A stretch of DNA of 64,000 bases, from assembly GCA_029224785.1 (NCBI GenBank), contig JAQXVF010000045.1, positions 1 to 64,000 on the forward strand. The letters are read 5' to 3'. This DNA is from Bacillota bacterium. GTDB lineage: Bacteria > Bacillota > Clostridia > Oscillospirales > Oscillospiraceae. The notes beneath the pieces are model-generated. The model saw only the letters and a program-made list of their open reading frames with translations. It was not told the DNA's origin and made no database searches. This document shows, piece after piece, positions 1-8,579 of the stretch; the first letter of the stretch is position 1, and each line of letters opens with the position of its first letter. The position numbers and the translations under genes were made by a program.

Positions 1-336
1 AACGCCAACGGGCGGCTGAACGATGACCGCTTTGATATGATGAACGTGACCTATGAAACGGAACAGAAGCAGTTGGAGGCCGAGTGCATCACCTTGCGTC
101 AGGAAATTGAAGTACAGGAACGACAGAACGAAAACATTGAGAAGTTCATTCAGACGGCCCACAAGTATGTGGGCATCGACGAGCTGGACGGCTACACTCT
201 GCGGGAGCTGGTGTCTGCAATCTATGTAGACGCACCGGACAAGTCCAGCAGCAAGCGGGTACAGCACATCCACATCAAGTACGACGGGCTGGGCTTCATC
301 CCGCTGAATGAGCTGATGAAAGAGGAAACGGCGTGA
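1..336 (+). CDS. Large serine recombinase, C-terminal fragment (5' end outside window)
   Basis: Reading frame 1 is open from the first base to the TGA at 334-336, giving the last 111 residues of a longer protein. A coiled region rich in E, Q and R (LEAECITLRQEIEVQERQNE) is followed by a compact end with YTLRELVSAIYV and HIHIKYDGLG. That combination matches the C-terminal DUF4368-type end of large serine recombinases carried by Clostridia conjugative and mobilisable elements. The catalytic N-terminal resolvase domain is not in view, so activity cannot be judged. Position at the window edge, followed by a gene-free stretch, suggests it is the last gene of an integrated element. Family call is by pattern recognition. 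Confidence 0.75.
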   Translation, partial: NANGRLNDDRFDMMNVTYETEQKQLEAECITLRQEIEVQERQNENIEKFIQTAHKYVGIDELDGYTLRELVSAIYVDAPDKSSSKRVQHIHIKYDGLGFIPLNELMKEETA

Positions 337-547
337 CCGAAGTCACGCCGCACCCCTTGAAAACACAAGGTTTTCATCATTTTTTGATTTTACTGTTTTA
401 CGACCACCCGGCGATGCCGCTGCTCCTCCTTTCCAAATCGAACCCGCTCCGCTGGGCTTCGATTTGGTGTTGGGTGCAGACCTGAGGACTGCGGCATCTA
501 TAGTGTACTGATTGGTATATACGCAGAAGGGATTCGAAGGGCCGTAA

Positions 548-570
548 AGAAAACGTGCCGGTGGCACGTT
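548..570. terminator. Hairpin, possible terminator after the recombinase
   Basis: AAAACGTGCC / GGCACGTTTT arms around a 3-base loop, with the T run built into the right arm and an A run in the left arm, so it could act in both directions. Confidence 0.45.
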
Positions 571-783
571 TTCAGGCCGTGGGAGAATCCTTCGTTTTCC
601 GGATGCAGCCCGGAGGACTGTAGACGGGAAACGAAAAAGCGCAGAAGCGGAACGATCGTGCAGCGAAGTTACGGAAGGAACGAACCACCCCGCAGGGGTG
701 GTTCGTTGAATACCTTAATCCATTGGCAGAGGAATGAAATGCGGAAAGGTACCGAACACATTCAAAACGGATCATCAGAACGA

Positions 784-812
784 TTGCGGTCAAGGAAAAT
801 CTGTGGTATACT
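784..812 (+). promoter_or_regulatory. Putative sigma-A promoter of the amidohydrolase gene
   Basis: TTGCGG at 784-789 and TATACT at 807-812 are separated by 17 bases, about 55 bases before the start codon at 868. Confidence 0.5.
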
Positions 813-867
813 ATCCAAAAGGCATTGAAAGACTTGCCTGCCATACCGACCATCAGGAGGGAACCAT

Positions 868-1968
868 ATGGGATTCAACCACGGTATCATTGACGGCCAT
901 GTACATACCCACGGCGGCTTTGGCGTAGACGGTTATCTGCGCAATGTGACTGACCATCTGAGTGCCAGCGGGCTGGACGGCGAGAACCTGATCTGCGTCA
1001 AACACGGAAGGTCCGCCTGCATCACGGAGGCGGATGCGCTGGTTGCCAGAGCTATGTTTCCCCATCAGTATACGATTTACGGGCATCCGGTGTTCTTGAT
1101 TCCCGGGTTTGACGGCACGCCGGAGGGAGTTGCCCGGCAGGCCAAAGATATGCTGGAAGCCGGCTTTGACGGCATCAAGCTTGCCGATGGCAACGGCGGA
1201 GAGAAGGAACCGCTGGATTCCGGGATTTTTGACCCGCTGTTTTCGACGCTGGAACACTACGATGCGCCCCTGCTGTATCATGTGGCCACCACTCCGGTGT
1301 TTCCACCCCGGCGTACCTTCCAAAAGAATCGTTTCCCGGTGGAAAACCCGCCGTTTCTGCTGTACCAGAAGGGAATCGACGATGACCACCCCGCACGGGA
1401 CGGCCTTCCCCGGGAGATCCTGCACCGGAAATTTGCCGAAATGGATCGCATTCTGGCCCGTCATCCCAAGCTGAAGCTGACGCTGCCCCACTTCTATTTT
1501 ATGTCTGATGATCTGGATCGTTTGTCGGCATTTCTTGACAGCCACCCCAGGGTCAACATTGACCTTACCCCCTGCCCGGAGATCTACTACAACCTGTCCC
1601 GGAACCCCGGGAAAAGCCGGGAGTTCCTCTGCGATTACCGCAATCGGGTCAACTTCGGTACCGACAACGACACCTCTTCGGATCCGCTGGTACCCATCAT
1701 GCTGATGCGCCGGTTCCTGGAGACGGATGACACCTTCTTTGCCGTTCGCTGGGGCTTCGATATGACGGGTGTGAAGCTGCCCCGGGAGGTTCTGGCGGAT
1801 ATTTACAGGAACACCTTCCTCAGCATTCAGCGGGAACACCGGCTGGATTCCGGGAAAGCAGCGGACTACTGCGAGAAGATTTATGACACCGTCAAGGATT
1901 TTACGGAGCTGCCGGAAGAAAACAAGCAGGAGGTGCTGGAGTGCGCCCGGCGCCTTCGCAGCTTGTAA
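868..1968 (+). CDS. Amidohydrolase-superfamily metal-dependent hydrolase
   Basis: A 366-residue protein beginning with IIDGHVHTHGG; His11 and His13 form the HxH metal motif of the amidohydrolase (TIM-barrel) superfamily. Further candidate metal or active-site residues are LLYHVATTP near residue 138, LTLPHFYF near 215 and NFGTDND near 267, in the expected order for the amidohydrolase-2/TatD-like branch. It probably hydrolyses or decarboxylates a small cyclic or amide substrate in the cytoplasm; the substrate cannot be told. A strong AGGAGGG site sits 6 bases before the ATG. It converges on the URO-D/esterase pair downstream, with a shared terminator between them. Size and motifs fit an intact enzyme. 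Confidence 0.75.
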   Translation: MGFNHGIIDGHVHTHGGFGVDGYLRNVTDHLSASGLDGENLICVKHGRSACITEADALVARAMFPHQYTIYGHPVFLIPGFDGTPEGVARQAKDMLEAGFDGIKLADGNGGEKEPLDSGIFDPLFSTLEHYDAPLLYHVATTPVFPPRRTFQKNRFPVENPPFLLYQKGIDDDHPARDGLPREILHRKFAEMDRILARHPKLKLTLPHFYFMSDDLDRLSAFLDSHPRVNIDLTPCPEIYYNLSRNPGKSREFLCDYRNRVNFGTDNDTSSDPLVPIMLMRRFLETDDTFFAVRWGFDMTGVKLPREVLADIYRNTFLSIQREHRLDSGKAADYCEKIYDTVKDFTELPEENKQEVLECARRLRSL

Positions 1969-2024
1969 GCATTGGACGAAAAGCTGCGCAGAAGGATCAG
2001 GCAGATGCTTCGCTGCGGAACAGG

Positions 2025-2070
2025 AAAACGGAGGTTTCCCCCGAAAAGTGGGGAAAACCTCCGTTTTTTC
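2025..2070. terminator. Bidirectional terminator between convergent genes
   Basis: AAAACGGAGGTTT and AAACCTCCGTTTT arms enclose a smaller CCCC/GGGG stem. T runs on both strands serve the amidohydrolase (plus) and the URO-D-fold gene (minus). Confidence 0.85.
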
Positions 2071-2081
2071 GTATTGAAGAA

Positions 2082-3122
2082 TTACAGGATGGCTTTTCCT
2101 TCTGCCACAAGCCTGTCGAAGTTTTTGCGGGAGAGCTCGTAAAGCTTTTTGCGGAATTTTTCACTCTTGGTGCCATTCAAGCCCCGGTTGTCATAGCCGA
2201 ATTCCTCCATGAATCGGGCTGCGGCAGCAGAAATCTCCTCCTCGGAGGAATCGTCCGTCACCGCCATCTCGTGGGTGAAGATCATCCGATCTCCGTACAT
2301 ACGCTTCAGCTTGGGCTTGTCGTTCAGAGGCTGTCCACCCCAGGAGTTGAAGCCTTCCTCGATGAAGAAGGGAACGAAAGGCTCTACAAGACCGCAGCAG
2401 TGCAAATCGGCATAGCAGTGCAGCTCGTGGACTTTGTCGATGGATTCCTTGACGTAGGGCACCAGCATTTCCTTTGCGGTGTCAACAGAGAAGAAAGGCG
2501 CATACTGGCCGCCCCAGTCGTCGTTGAAGTTGAGAATATCCACCGGGAACCACTGTTTGCACAGTTCGTAGTACCGCAGGCGGTAGTCGGTTACGGCACG
2601 GAAGAAGCGGTGCACGGCCTCCTGCTGTTCCTCGTCGATCAGCGCAACTGCAGCCGGTGCAAAGTCCATGACCGCGATCAGCCGTTCAAACAGACAGCTT
2701 CCAAATCCGATATGGGTAACCAGGTCCGGACGGATCTTGCCTTTGTTCTGCATATAGCAGCGCTCCCAGTCCCAGTCATCCGGATTTGGCACCGTTATGT
2801 ACTTCTCCCATTCGTTAATGTCGGGAACCTTGGGGGAACCGGGACGCACCATGGCACCGAGTCCTTCCCAGACCCATTCCACTCCGAAACCGTCGATACC
2901 GCCTGTCTGGCTTCTGGCCACATTTTCGGGGTCACAGTCGATCTTCAGGGACATCATTTCGTTGGGGTGGGGGATCCACATGGGGGTCTTGCCCTCATAA
3001 AGGCGCAGCATATTCTCTTTCGGGGTGATGGGGGTCTGATACAGATCCACGGACATTCCCCGCCCATTGATGAAAGAATCCCGCACCGTCAATTCGTCAG
3101 GGGAAAACGGTTTGTATGTCAT
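2082..3122 (-). CDS. Uroporphyrinogen-decarboxylase-fold protein, methyltransferase-like (HxCG motif)
   Basis: A 346-residue URO-D superfamily protein. The start at 3122 is preferred over an upstream frame start because AAAGGAAG lies just before it. Near residue 240 it has LHCYADLHCCGLVEPF: the H-x-C-G pattern matches zinc ligands of MtaA/CmuA-type corrinoid methyltransferases, whereas true HemE lacks it. The second zinc cysteine expected near the C-terminus of MtaA is not seen (GLNGT there instead), so the metal site may be altered. No corrinoid protein or MtaB-like gene is adjacent. It is the second gene of a minus-strand unit with the alpha/beta hydrolase at 3164-4258 (42-base gap). Likely handles a methyl- or carboxyl-bearing small molecule; the substrate is unknown. 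Confidence 0.7.
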   Translation of the reverse strand: MTYKPFSPDELTVRDSFINGRGMSVDLYQTPITPKENMLRLYEGKTPMWIPHPNEMMSLKIDCDPENVARSQTGGIDGFGVEWVWEGLGAMVRPGSPKVPDINEWEKYITVPNPDDWDWERCYMQNKGKIRPDLVTHIGFGSCLFERLIAVMDFAPAAVALIDEEQQEAVHRFFRAVTDYRLRYYELCKQWFPVDILNFNDDWGGQYAPFFSVDTAKEMLVPYVKESIDKVHELHCYADLHCCGLVEPFVPFFIEEGFNSWGGQPLNDKPKLKRMYGDRMIFTHEMAVTDDSSEEEISAAAARFMEEFGYDNRGLNGTKSEKFRKKLYELSRKNFDRLVAEGKAIL

Positions 3123-3163
3123 GGTGCTTCCTTTGTTCCGGATGATGTCAAACAAAACGCCGA

Positions 3164-4258
3164 TCAGTCCTTTACCTGGTTCAAGAGCCAGGACATGATG
3201 CCGTAGTCATCCTTGTAGGTGGGCACCCAGCTCCAGTGGTTCTGATGGAACAGGGTGGGATAATCCAGATCCGGGGTGATGGCAATATCATACTTCTGCA
3301 GCTCTTCCGGAGAGAACAGGGTCAGATGGGCATTGTTGTTGCCGTTATCCCGCATATGCATCACGGCGTCCACAAGATACTTATGACGGTACAGGGTGTG
3401 GTCGATGTAGGCGGAGGTGACCCAGATGGGACGGCGGATGGATTTCAGAATCTCAAAGGTTTCCGGCGTCATGGAGGGGCAGACCGGAACGGCTGCCGCA
3501 AACAGATCGGAGCCGACGGACATGGCACGGACCGTACCGGCGCCGCCCATGGACATACCGGTGACGTACACCCGCTTGGGATCCACCTTGCCCTCCCGGA
3601 TCATTCTGCGGATAATGTCGCAGACCTTACCCAGATAGTACCGGGACCAGCCATAGCGCCAGTCTTTGGAGAAGTTGCTCTGTGCAAAGGATACGTTCAT
3701 GTTGACTTTCGACATATCTCTGCGCTCTTCCACGCACATGGGGGCCATAACGTAGACATCAGGATAGTCCTCGGCGAAGTTTACGGGGCCGTAGTCAGCC
3801 ATCAACTGCTTTTCGTTGTCCCGCTCTCCCTCATAGCCGCCGTTGCCGCCGCCGTGGAGGAACAGGATCATGGGCCGGGGCTCGTCCGCATCGGGGGAAT
3901 ACAGCCGGTACATCACGCGGCCTTCCTCGATCTTTGCGAATTTGTCATCGGCGGTACGGGTCCTGACGGTGAAGTCAGCCTTGGCGAAGCGCTTATCACC
4001 GATGACCAGCGTCCAGGGCACCCGATTGGTAAAGGGCTCCACGGTGATCACCAGTTTGCCGTCCTTGACGTCGACGGTTTCCACATCGCCGGGCGCATGG
4101 CCTCTGGAAGCCTTCATATAGGCATTCTGAGCGGTTTCTACTGCCGGGCCCTCCAGATGGATTCCGTCGACAGCCGGTGCGGCCCCATCCCAGGGGATCT
4201 CAAAGGAGGAAATCTCCTGACCGGTCAGTCCTAAAAATGCATGTGCAGTAAGTTCCAT
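3164..4258 (-). CDS. Alpha/beta hydrolase, esterase/feruloyl-esterase-like
   Basis: A 364-residue protein in two parts. The N-terminal ~110 residues are beta-rich (EGPAVETAQNAYMKASRG... VITVEPFTNRVPWTLVIGDKRFAKADFTVRT). The catalytic domain has the oxyanion motif FLHGGGNGG near residue 136, the nucleophile elbow GMSMGGAGT near 236 and a candidate catalytic His in HQNHWSW near 340. The architecture resembles LpqC/PHB-depolymerase-like or dienelactone-hydrolase-like esterases. No signal peptide is seen, so it should act in the cytoplasm. AAGGAG precedes the ATG. It is the first gene of the unit with the URO-D-fold gene, which suggests one enzyme frees a substrate for the other; that is inference. 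Confidence 0.7.
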   Translation of the reverse strand: MELTAHAFLGLTGQEISSFEIPWDGAAPAVDGIHLEGPAVETAQNAYMKASRGHAPGDVETVDVKDGKLVITVEPFTNRVPWTLVIGDKRFAKADFTVRTRTADDKFAKIEEGRVMYRLYSPDADEPRPMILFLHGGGNGGYEGERDNEKQLMADYGPVNFAEDYPDVYVMAPMCVEERRDMSKVNMNVSFAQSNFSKDWRYGWSRYYLGKVCDIIRRMIREGKVDPKRVYVTGMSMGGAGTVRAMSVGSDLFAAAVPVCPSMTPETFEILKSIRRPIWVTSAYIDHTLYRHKYLVDAVMHMRDNGNNNAHLTLFSPEELQKYDIAITPDLDYPTLFHQNHWSWVPTYKDDYGIMSWLLNQVKD

Positions 4259-4295
4259 AGCGAAGTCTCCTTTTCAAATAAAATGAACTGAGATA

Positions 4296-4324
4296 AGAAT
4301 ACCATACGCACAGAGAATAATCAA
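4296..4324 (-). promoter_or_regulatory. Putative promoter of the esterase/URO-D unit
   Basis: Read on the minus strand: TTGATT (4324-4319), a 17-base spacer, TATTCT (4301-4296). Confidence 0.5.
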
Positions 4325-4434
4325 TTCGCAATCGAAATTTTGTTGAAATCTCCATACAGTTTCGGAGGAGCCATCACAACCGATCGTTCCCCGGAAGCCT
4401 TTCGGCTCCCGGGGAATCAGAAATGGGTGGTTTC

Positions 4435-5694
4435 TCAGTGATACACGCCGTATTCCCGGACAGTCTGGAACATGGCCTCCACATTCTCTGTCTTGACATT
4501 GTCCAGTCCGCTGGCAGTCTCAAAAATGAATCCGCCGCCGGGGGCGCAAATGTCAATCAGACGCTTGCACTCGTCAATGACCTCCTGCTTGGTGCCGAAG
4601 GTAAGCAGGGGAGTGGGGAAGCCGCCGGCAATGCAGGCGGTGTCGCCCAGGATCTTCTTTGCGCGGGCCATGTCCACCGTTTCGAAGTGGTAAAGGACTT
4701 TGCCCTTGGGAACATCCTTCAGGAACTCCAGGCGGGTATTGTATTTGCCCTCGGTGAAAATGTATGGCACCTTATCGGCTTCGATGATCGCTTCAATGAT
4801 CTTCTGCAGATGCTTCCAGTAGAATTCGGCGTAGTGTTCGTCACTCATGAAGCCGTCCATGCCCTTGTGAAGGGCCATGAAAATATGCTTTCCATCGCCC
4901 TTGCCCTTGGATGCCCGGATCCGTTCCAGAGTCTGGGGGAAGACCTCGTCAAGATAGCGCTGGACATCCTCCGGGCGTTCGTACAGGTCAGCCAGGGAAT
5001 TGAGGGTGCCCCGCAGATTGTCGCTGTAATCATCAAAGGGAACCGCGGCACCGCCGCCCTGGAAAATGGGGTAGCCCTCCTCCTCCACATCCCTGGCGAG
5101 CTGGGCGGCCTTTTCGTTGAATTCCGCAAATGCGTCGGAAATATCCCAGAACCGCTGGATCATCCGGCGCATTTCCGGGGTGGAAAAGGCCTCCGCAATG
5201 CTGCGGATACCGGCGTGGGTGCTGGCGATCTTCAGATTGGCAAGAGGCTCCGTCACCGTGGAGGACCGGGGAAGGGATTTGTTCAGCAGCCAGGCGGTGC
5301 GGTCGGAAAAGAACTGATCAAACTCCTCATCCAGAAGGAAGGGGTATTCGATGTACTGCTGAATGGAGTTATCATCGATGACATTCCCGGGCATTCCGGC
5401 CCAGCGCATATTTTTGGGGGACTGCAGCTCCATCAGGTGGCCCTGTCCCGGGTAGTTGTTGCCGACGCCGATGCCGGCATCGGGATCGTACTTGTTCAGG
5501 TAGCGGAAAATGGCTTTTCTGTACTTTTCAAGGCTCTTGTCGTAGATGCATTCGGCCACGGTGTAGCCTGCGTCGATCATGGGGAAAATGGCAGGAGAGG
5601 GCTTCATGGGGACGCGGTCAGGCTCTCTCAGTGCGATTGCGTCTGTAACGCGGCGTACCTTGGCATCGAATTTGGCTTTGTTTTGCTCGGTCAT
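4435..5694 (-). CDS. Uroporphyrinogen-decarboxylase-fold protein, divergent active site
   Basis: A 419-residue URO-D superfamily protein, longer than typical HemE (about 340-360). It opens with VRRVTDAIALREPDRVPMKPSPAIFPM, the usual 'x-A-x-x-x-E-x-P-D-R-V-P' start of this superfamily. Where methyltransferase members carry HxCG it has IFTEGKYNTRLEFL, and the C-terminal part reads TACIAGGFPTPLLTFGT with APGGGFIFETASGLDN near the end. It therefore has the fold but neither a clear HemE nor a clear zinc methyltransferase site. GGAGGAGG precedes the ATG and a good promoter lies upstream. It differs strongly from the other URO-D-fold protein here, so it is not a recent duplicate. Substrate unknown. 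Confidence 0.65.
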   Translation of the reverse strand: MTEQNKAKFDAKVRRVTDAIALREPDRVPMKPSPAIFPMIDAGYTVAECIYDKSLEKYRKAIFRYLNKYDPDAGIGVGNNYPGQGHLMELQSPKNMRWAGMPGNVIDDNSIQQYIEYPFLLDEEFDQFFSDRTAWLLNKSLPRSSTVTEPLANLKIASTHAGIRSIAEAFSTPEMRRMIQRFWDISDAFAEFNEKAAQLARDVEEEGYPIFQGGGAAVPFDDYSDNLRGTLNSLADLYERPEDVQRYLDEVFPQTLERIRASKGKGDGKHIFMALHKGMDGFMSDEHYAEFYWKHLQKIIEAIIEADKVPYIFTEGKYNTRLEFLKDVPKGKVLYHFETVDMARAKKILGDTACIAGGFPTPLLTFGTKQEVIDECKRLIDICAPGGGFIFETASGLDNVKTENVEAMFQTVREYGVYH

Positions 5695-5787
5695 ATACAG
5701 GGTCCTCCTCCTAACAGTCGTTTTTCATGAACGCAAAGCGTTGGAAAACAGGGAAAGCGCGCGATGGAGCATTCCGGTGTTTTGTTC

Positions 5788-5816
5788 ATTATATCGTATT
5801 CCACATCCATTTGCAA
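5788..5816 (-). promoter_or_regulatory. Putative promoter of the 419-aa URO-D-fold gene
   Basis: Read on the minus strand: TTGCAA (5816-5811), a 17-base spacer, perfect TATAAT (5793-5788). It leaves a leader of about 90 bases. Confidence 0.7.
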
Positions 5817-5920
5817 TTCTTTTTTGTAAAAAAGTCACAAAGGAATCCGGAGATTCCTGCGCCGCCCCATGCGAATTACCGCCAATGTGTGATTATGAAA
5901 AGGAAATCGTAGATTCTTTC

Positions 5921-5950
5921 TTGAAAATGCCGGAAGAAAATGGTTTAATA
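5921..5950 (+). promoter_or_regulatory. Putative promoter of the esterase gene at 5981
   Basis: TTGAAA at 5921-5926 and TTTAAT/TTAATA around 5944-5950 with 17-18 base spacing, about 30 bases before the start codon. Confidence 0.45.
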
Positions 5951-5980
5951 GGGGTAATTCATAGGAAAGGATGATGTTCT

Positions 5981-7006
5981 ATGCCAACCTTTTATTATAA
6001 CCGGATCGTACCCTCGGATGAGACGGAAGTGGAGGGAATGAAAATCCTCTATGCCGATAAGTCGGAGCCCAACAACATCCGCTATGTTAAGGATGTTGTC
6101 TACGATGTGCGCAGCGGCATTCCGCTGCATCTGCAGATGCTGTATCCCGATATCCCCATTTCACTGCTGGAAAAGCAGATGGAGGACGACAGAAAAGCCA
6201 ACCCCGACCGCCCCGGTCCCAAGCCCCCCGTTGCCCAGAAAACGAATGGTTCCGCACCCAGCGAGGCCCGCTTCACCGGCATGAATCCTTATCAGGCCAA
6301 GCTGCGGATGCCCTGCGTGGTGTTCATTCAGGGTTCCGGTTGGGGCAAGCAGAACTGCTATTCCACCCTGCCCATGCTCATTGACATTGCCCGTATGGGC
6401 TTTGTGGTGGCTTCCGTGGAGTATCGTCCCGCCTTTGTGGAGCCCTTCCCGGGATTTGTGTCTGATGTGAAAGCCGCCATCCGTTTTCTGAAGGCCAACT
6501 CTGAGCTCTACGGCATCGATCCCACCCGGATCGCTATCTGGGGCGATTCCTCCGGCGGACATACCTCTTTGATGGTGGGCTCCACCGGCTGGACCAAGGA
6601 GTTTGATGACGGCATCTATCCGGAGCAGGATTCCAGCGTCTGCGCCTGCGTGGCCTACTACGGCGTGTCGGAGTTCAGCCCCTTCCTGGAGGGCGGAAAG
6701 TATGCCAGACCCTTCCTGTTCAACCACATTCTGGGGGATGAGGGGGCAAAGCGTCCGGATGCTGTCCAGTGGATCAGCCCGGTAAGCTATATCCACGAGG
6801 AACAGAACTATCCTCCCTTCCTGCTGATGCACGGAGATGTAGATGCGACGGTTCCCTTTGAGCAGAGCGTGTTCATGTACAACAAGCTGCGCCAGTGCGG
6901 AAAGCGGGTGGACCTTTACAAGGTTCGCGGCGCCAACCACGGACAGTTCTTCTGGACCCCCGAGGTGCTGCAGATCACCGGCCAGTTCCTGAAAGCCTAC
7001 GTGTGA
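5981..7006 (+). CDS. Alpha/beta hydrolase, BD-FAE/HSL-like esterase
   Basis: A 341-residue cytoplasmic alpha/beta hydrolase. The canonical HGGGW oxyanion motif is replaced by IQGSGWGKQN near residue 118. The nucleophile elbow is WGDSSGGHTS near 187, the acid is in MHGDVDATVP near 286 and the His in ANHGQFFW near 320. The set matches the carbohydrate/feruloyl-esterase-like (BD-FAE) and hormone-sensitive-lipase-like branch. The N-terminal YVKDVVYDVRSGIPLHLQMLYP strand pattern is typical for that branch. AAAGGATG precedes the ATG. It is divergent from the URO-D-fold gene at 4435-5694 and converges on the AGCS gene. Substrate unknown; the two esterases in this patch are not close copies. Confidence 0.7.
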   Translation: MPTFYYNRIVPSDETEVEGMKILYADKSEPNNIRYVKDVVYDVRSGIPLHLQMLYPDIPISLLEKQMEDDRKANPDRPGPKPPVAQKTNGSAPSEARFTGMNPYQAKLRMPCVVFIQGSGWGKQNCYSTLPMLIDIARMGFVVASVEYRPAFVEPFPGFVSDVKAAIRFLKANSELYGIDPTRIAIWGDSSGGHTSLMVGSTGWTKEFDDGIYPEQDSSVCACVAYYGVSEFSPFLEGGKYARPFLFNHILGDEGAKRPDAVQWISPVSYIHEEQNYPPFLLMHGDVDATVPFEQSVFMYNKLRQCGKRVDLYKVRGANHGQFFWTPEVLQITGQFLKAYV

Positions 7007-7031
7007 TTGTCGGTGGGCAGAATACAAGAAA

Positions 7032-7059
7032 ATCGGCCATCCCGAACGGGGTGGCCGAT
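7032..7059. terminator. Bidirectional terminator
   Basis: ATCGGCCATCCC and GGGGTGGCCGAT arms with a 4-base loop, followed by CTTTT on the plus strand and TTTTC on the minus strand. It lies between the convergent esterase and AGCS genes. Confidence 0.8.
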
Positions 7060-7064
7060 GGCTT

Positions 7065-8516
7065 TTATACGGTTTCGGAGTCCTTGTAGGAGTGCATGGG
7101 GGCTTCGTCCTTGCCGTGAAGAACCCGGGCAATGTAGTTTTTGGTAATCTTCACCACCAGGGGACTGAGGGCAATGACGCCGATCAGGTTGGGAACCATC
7201 ATCAGACCGTTGAAGGTGTCGGAGATGTTCCAGGGAAGGGCCACGTCCGTCAGAACCGCACTGACAAAGATAATTGCCACAAAGACCACCTTGTAGACTA
7301 CGGAGGACTTTTCTCCGAAGAGATAGGACCAGCTTCTGGATCCGTAGTAGCTCCAGCCCAGAACGGTGGAAAAGGCGAAGAACAGCACGGAAACGGCCAC
7401 GAATTTGCCGCCGAAGCTGCCGAAGCTGGAGGAAAACGCCTGGGCAACCAGAGTGTTGGTGTCGGAGGAGGCGAAGGCGGCGTTCAGCATACCGGTGGAC
7501 AGGTCCATGATGCCGGAGGTGAGGATGACGATGGCAGTCATGGTGCAGACGATCATGGTATCAAAGAAGACCTCAAAAATGCCCCACATACCCTGCCGGA
7601 CAGGCTCTTTCACGTTGGACGCGGAATGGACCATGACCGAGGAGCCCAGGCCGGCCTCGTTGGAGAAGATGCCCCGCTTGAAGCCCATTTTGATGGCGAT
7701 TCCCACGGCACCGCCGGCTGCGCCCCGGGCGGTAAAGGCAAACTTGAAAATGGACGTGAACACTGCTCCGATGGAGGAGATGTTCATGAACAGAATCACC
7801 AGAGAGCCCAGAATGTAGGCGCAGGCCATGAAAGGAACGATCTTTTCCGCCACGGCTGCGATGCGCTGAATACCGCCGATGATGACCAGTGCTGCGACGA
7901 TGGTCAGGAAAGCGCCGGTGATCCAGCGGGGAATGCCGAAGGCGGCCTGCAGATTGCCGGAGATGGTGTTGGCCTGGGCCAGATTGCCGATGCCGAAGGA
8001 GGCGATGACGGCAAACACAGCGAAGAGAACCGCAAGGATTTTGCCGATGGCCCGGCAGCCCTTTTTACGGCCCAGACCGTCCTGGAGGTAGTACATGGCA
8101 CCGCCGGCCCACTCACCATTGGCGTCCTTCCGGCGGAAAAAGATGCCCAGGACGTTCTCGGAGTAATTGGTCATCATCCCGAAGAATGCGGAAAGCCACA
8201 TCCAGAACACCGCACCGGGGCCGCCGGTGGCAATGGCGCCTGCCACGCCGGCAATGTTGCCGGTGCCCACGGTTGCTGCCAGGGCGGTGCAGAGGGCCTG
8301 AAACTGCGAAATGGAGGAGCGGTCTCTGGAATGGGCGGAATTTTCCTTCCGGAACAGACCGCCTACGGTCTCCTTCATCCAGTGCCCAATATGGGTCACC
8401 TGGAAAAACCGGGTCAGAACGGTCATCAGGACACCGGTACCCAGCAGCGCCGCAATGCCGAACCAGCCCCAGATAAAGTTGTTGAGATCACCGGAGATAA
8501 AATTCAGAATACGCAT
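7065..8516 (-). CDS. AGCS-family sodium:alanine/glycine symporter
   Basis: A 483-residue integral membrane protein. Start at 8516 (MRILNFISG) is chosen because GAAGGGAAG precedes it and the upstream continuation of the frame is occupied by the riboswitch. It shows AGCS hallmarks: FQALCTALAATVGTGNIAGVAGAIATGGPGA in pieces after residue ~80, GGAMYYLQDGLG, and NEAGLGSS near residue 280. About ten to eleven hydrophobic segments are visible. The family imports alanine or glycine with sodium. The glycine riboswitch in its leader makes glycine the likely ligand, and the transporter may serve uptake or export of excess glycine. Confidence 0.9.
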   Translation of the reverse strand: MRILNFISGDLNNFIWGWFGIAALLGTGVLMTVLTRFFQVTHIGHWMKETVGGLFRKENSAHSRDRSSISQFQALCTALAATVGTGNIAGVAGAIATGGPGAVFWMWLSAFFGMMTNYSENVLGIFFRRKDANGEWAGGAMYYLQDGLGRKKGCRAIGKILAVLFAVFAVIASFGIGNLAQANTISGNLQAAFGIPRWITGAFLTIVAALVIIGGIQRIAAVAEKIVPFMACAYILGSLVILFMNISSIGAVFTSIFKFAFTARGAAGGAVGIAIKMGFKRGIFSNEAGLGSSVMVHSASNVKEPVRQGMWGIFEVFFDTMIVCTMTAIVILTSGIMDLSTGMLNAAFASSDTNTLVAQAFSSSFGSFGGKFVAVSVLFFAFSTVLGWSYYGSRSWSYLFGEKSSVVYKVVFVAIIFVSAVLTDVALPWNISDTFNGLMMVPNLIGVIALSPLVVKITKNYIARVLHGKDEAPMHSYKDSETV

Positions 8517-8579
8517 CGTATTTTCTTCCCTTCTGGCAAAATAATAACAGACTACACCAACGCATAGTCTGCTGAAAGG

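Larger units (their letters stand above)
337..867. other. Gene-free stretch at the presumed mobile-element end
   Basis: About 530 bases without a convincing gene; the small open frames here lack ribosome sites or recognisable protein. It holds a perfect short hairpin (548-570) and a CCACCCC/GGGGTGG hairpin near 687-705. The junction between the recombinase element and the chromosome should lie in here, because the next gene (868) looks chromosomal. No direct repeat or target duplication could be identified since the other end of the element is outside the window. Confidence 0.5.

Noticed and set aside
3236..4234. Long plus-strand open frame (332 codons) opposite the esterase
   Set aside because: It is antisense to a clear alpha/beta hydrolase, rich in H/G/D shadows of GC-rich codons, with no family signal.
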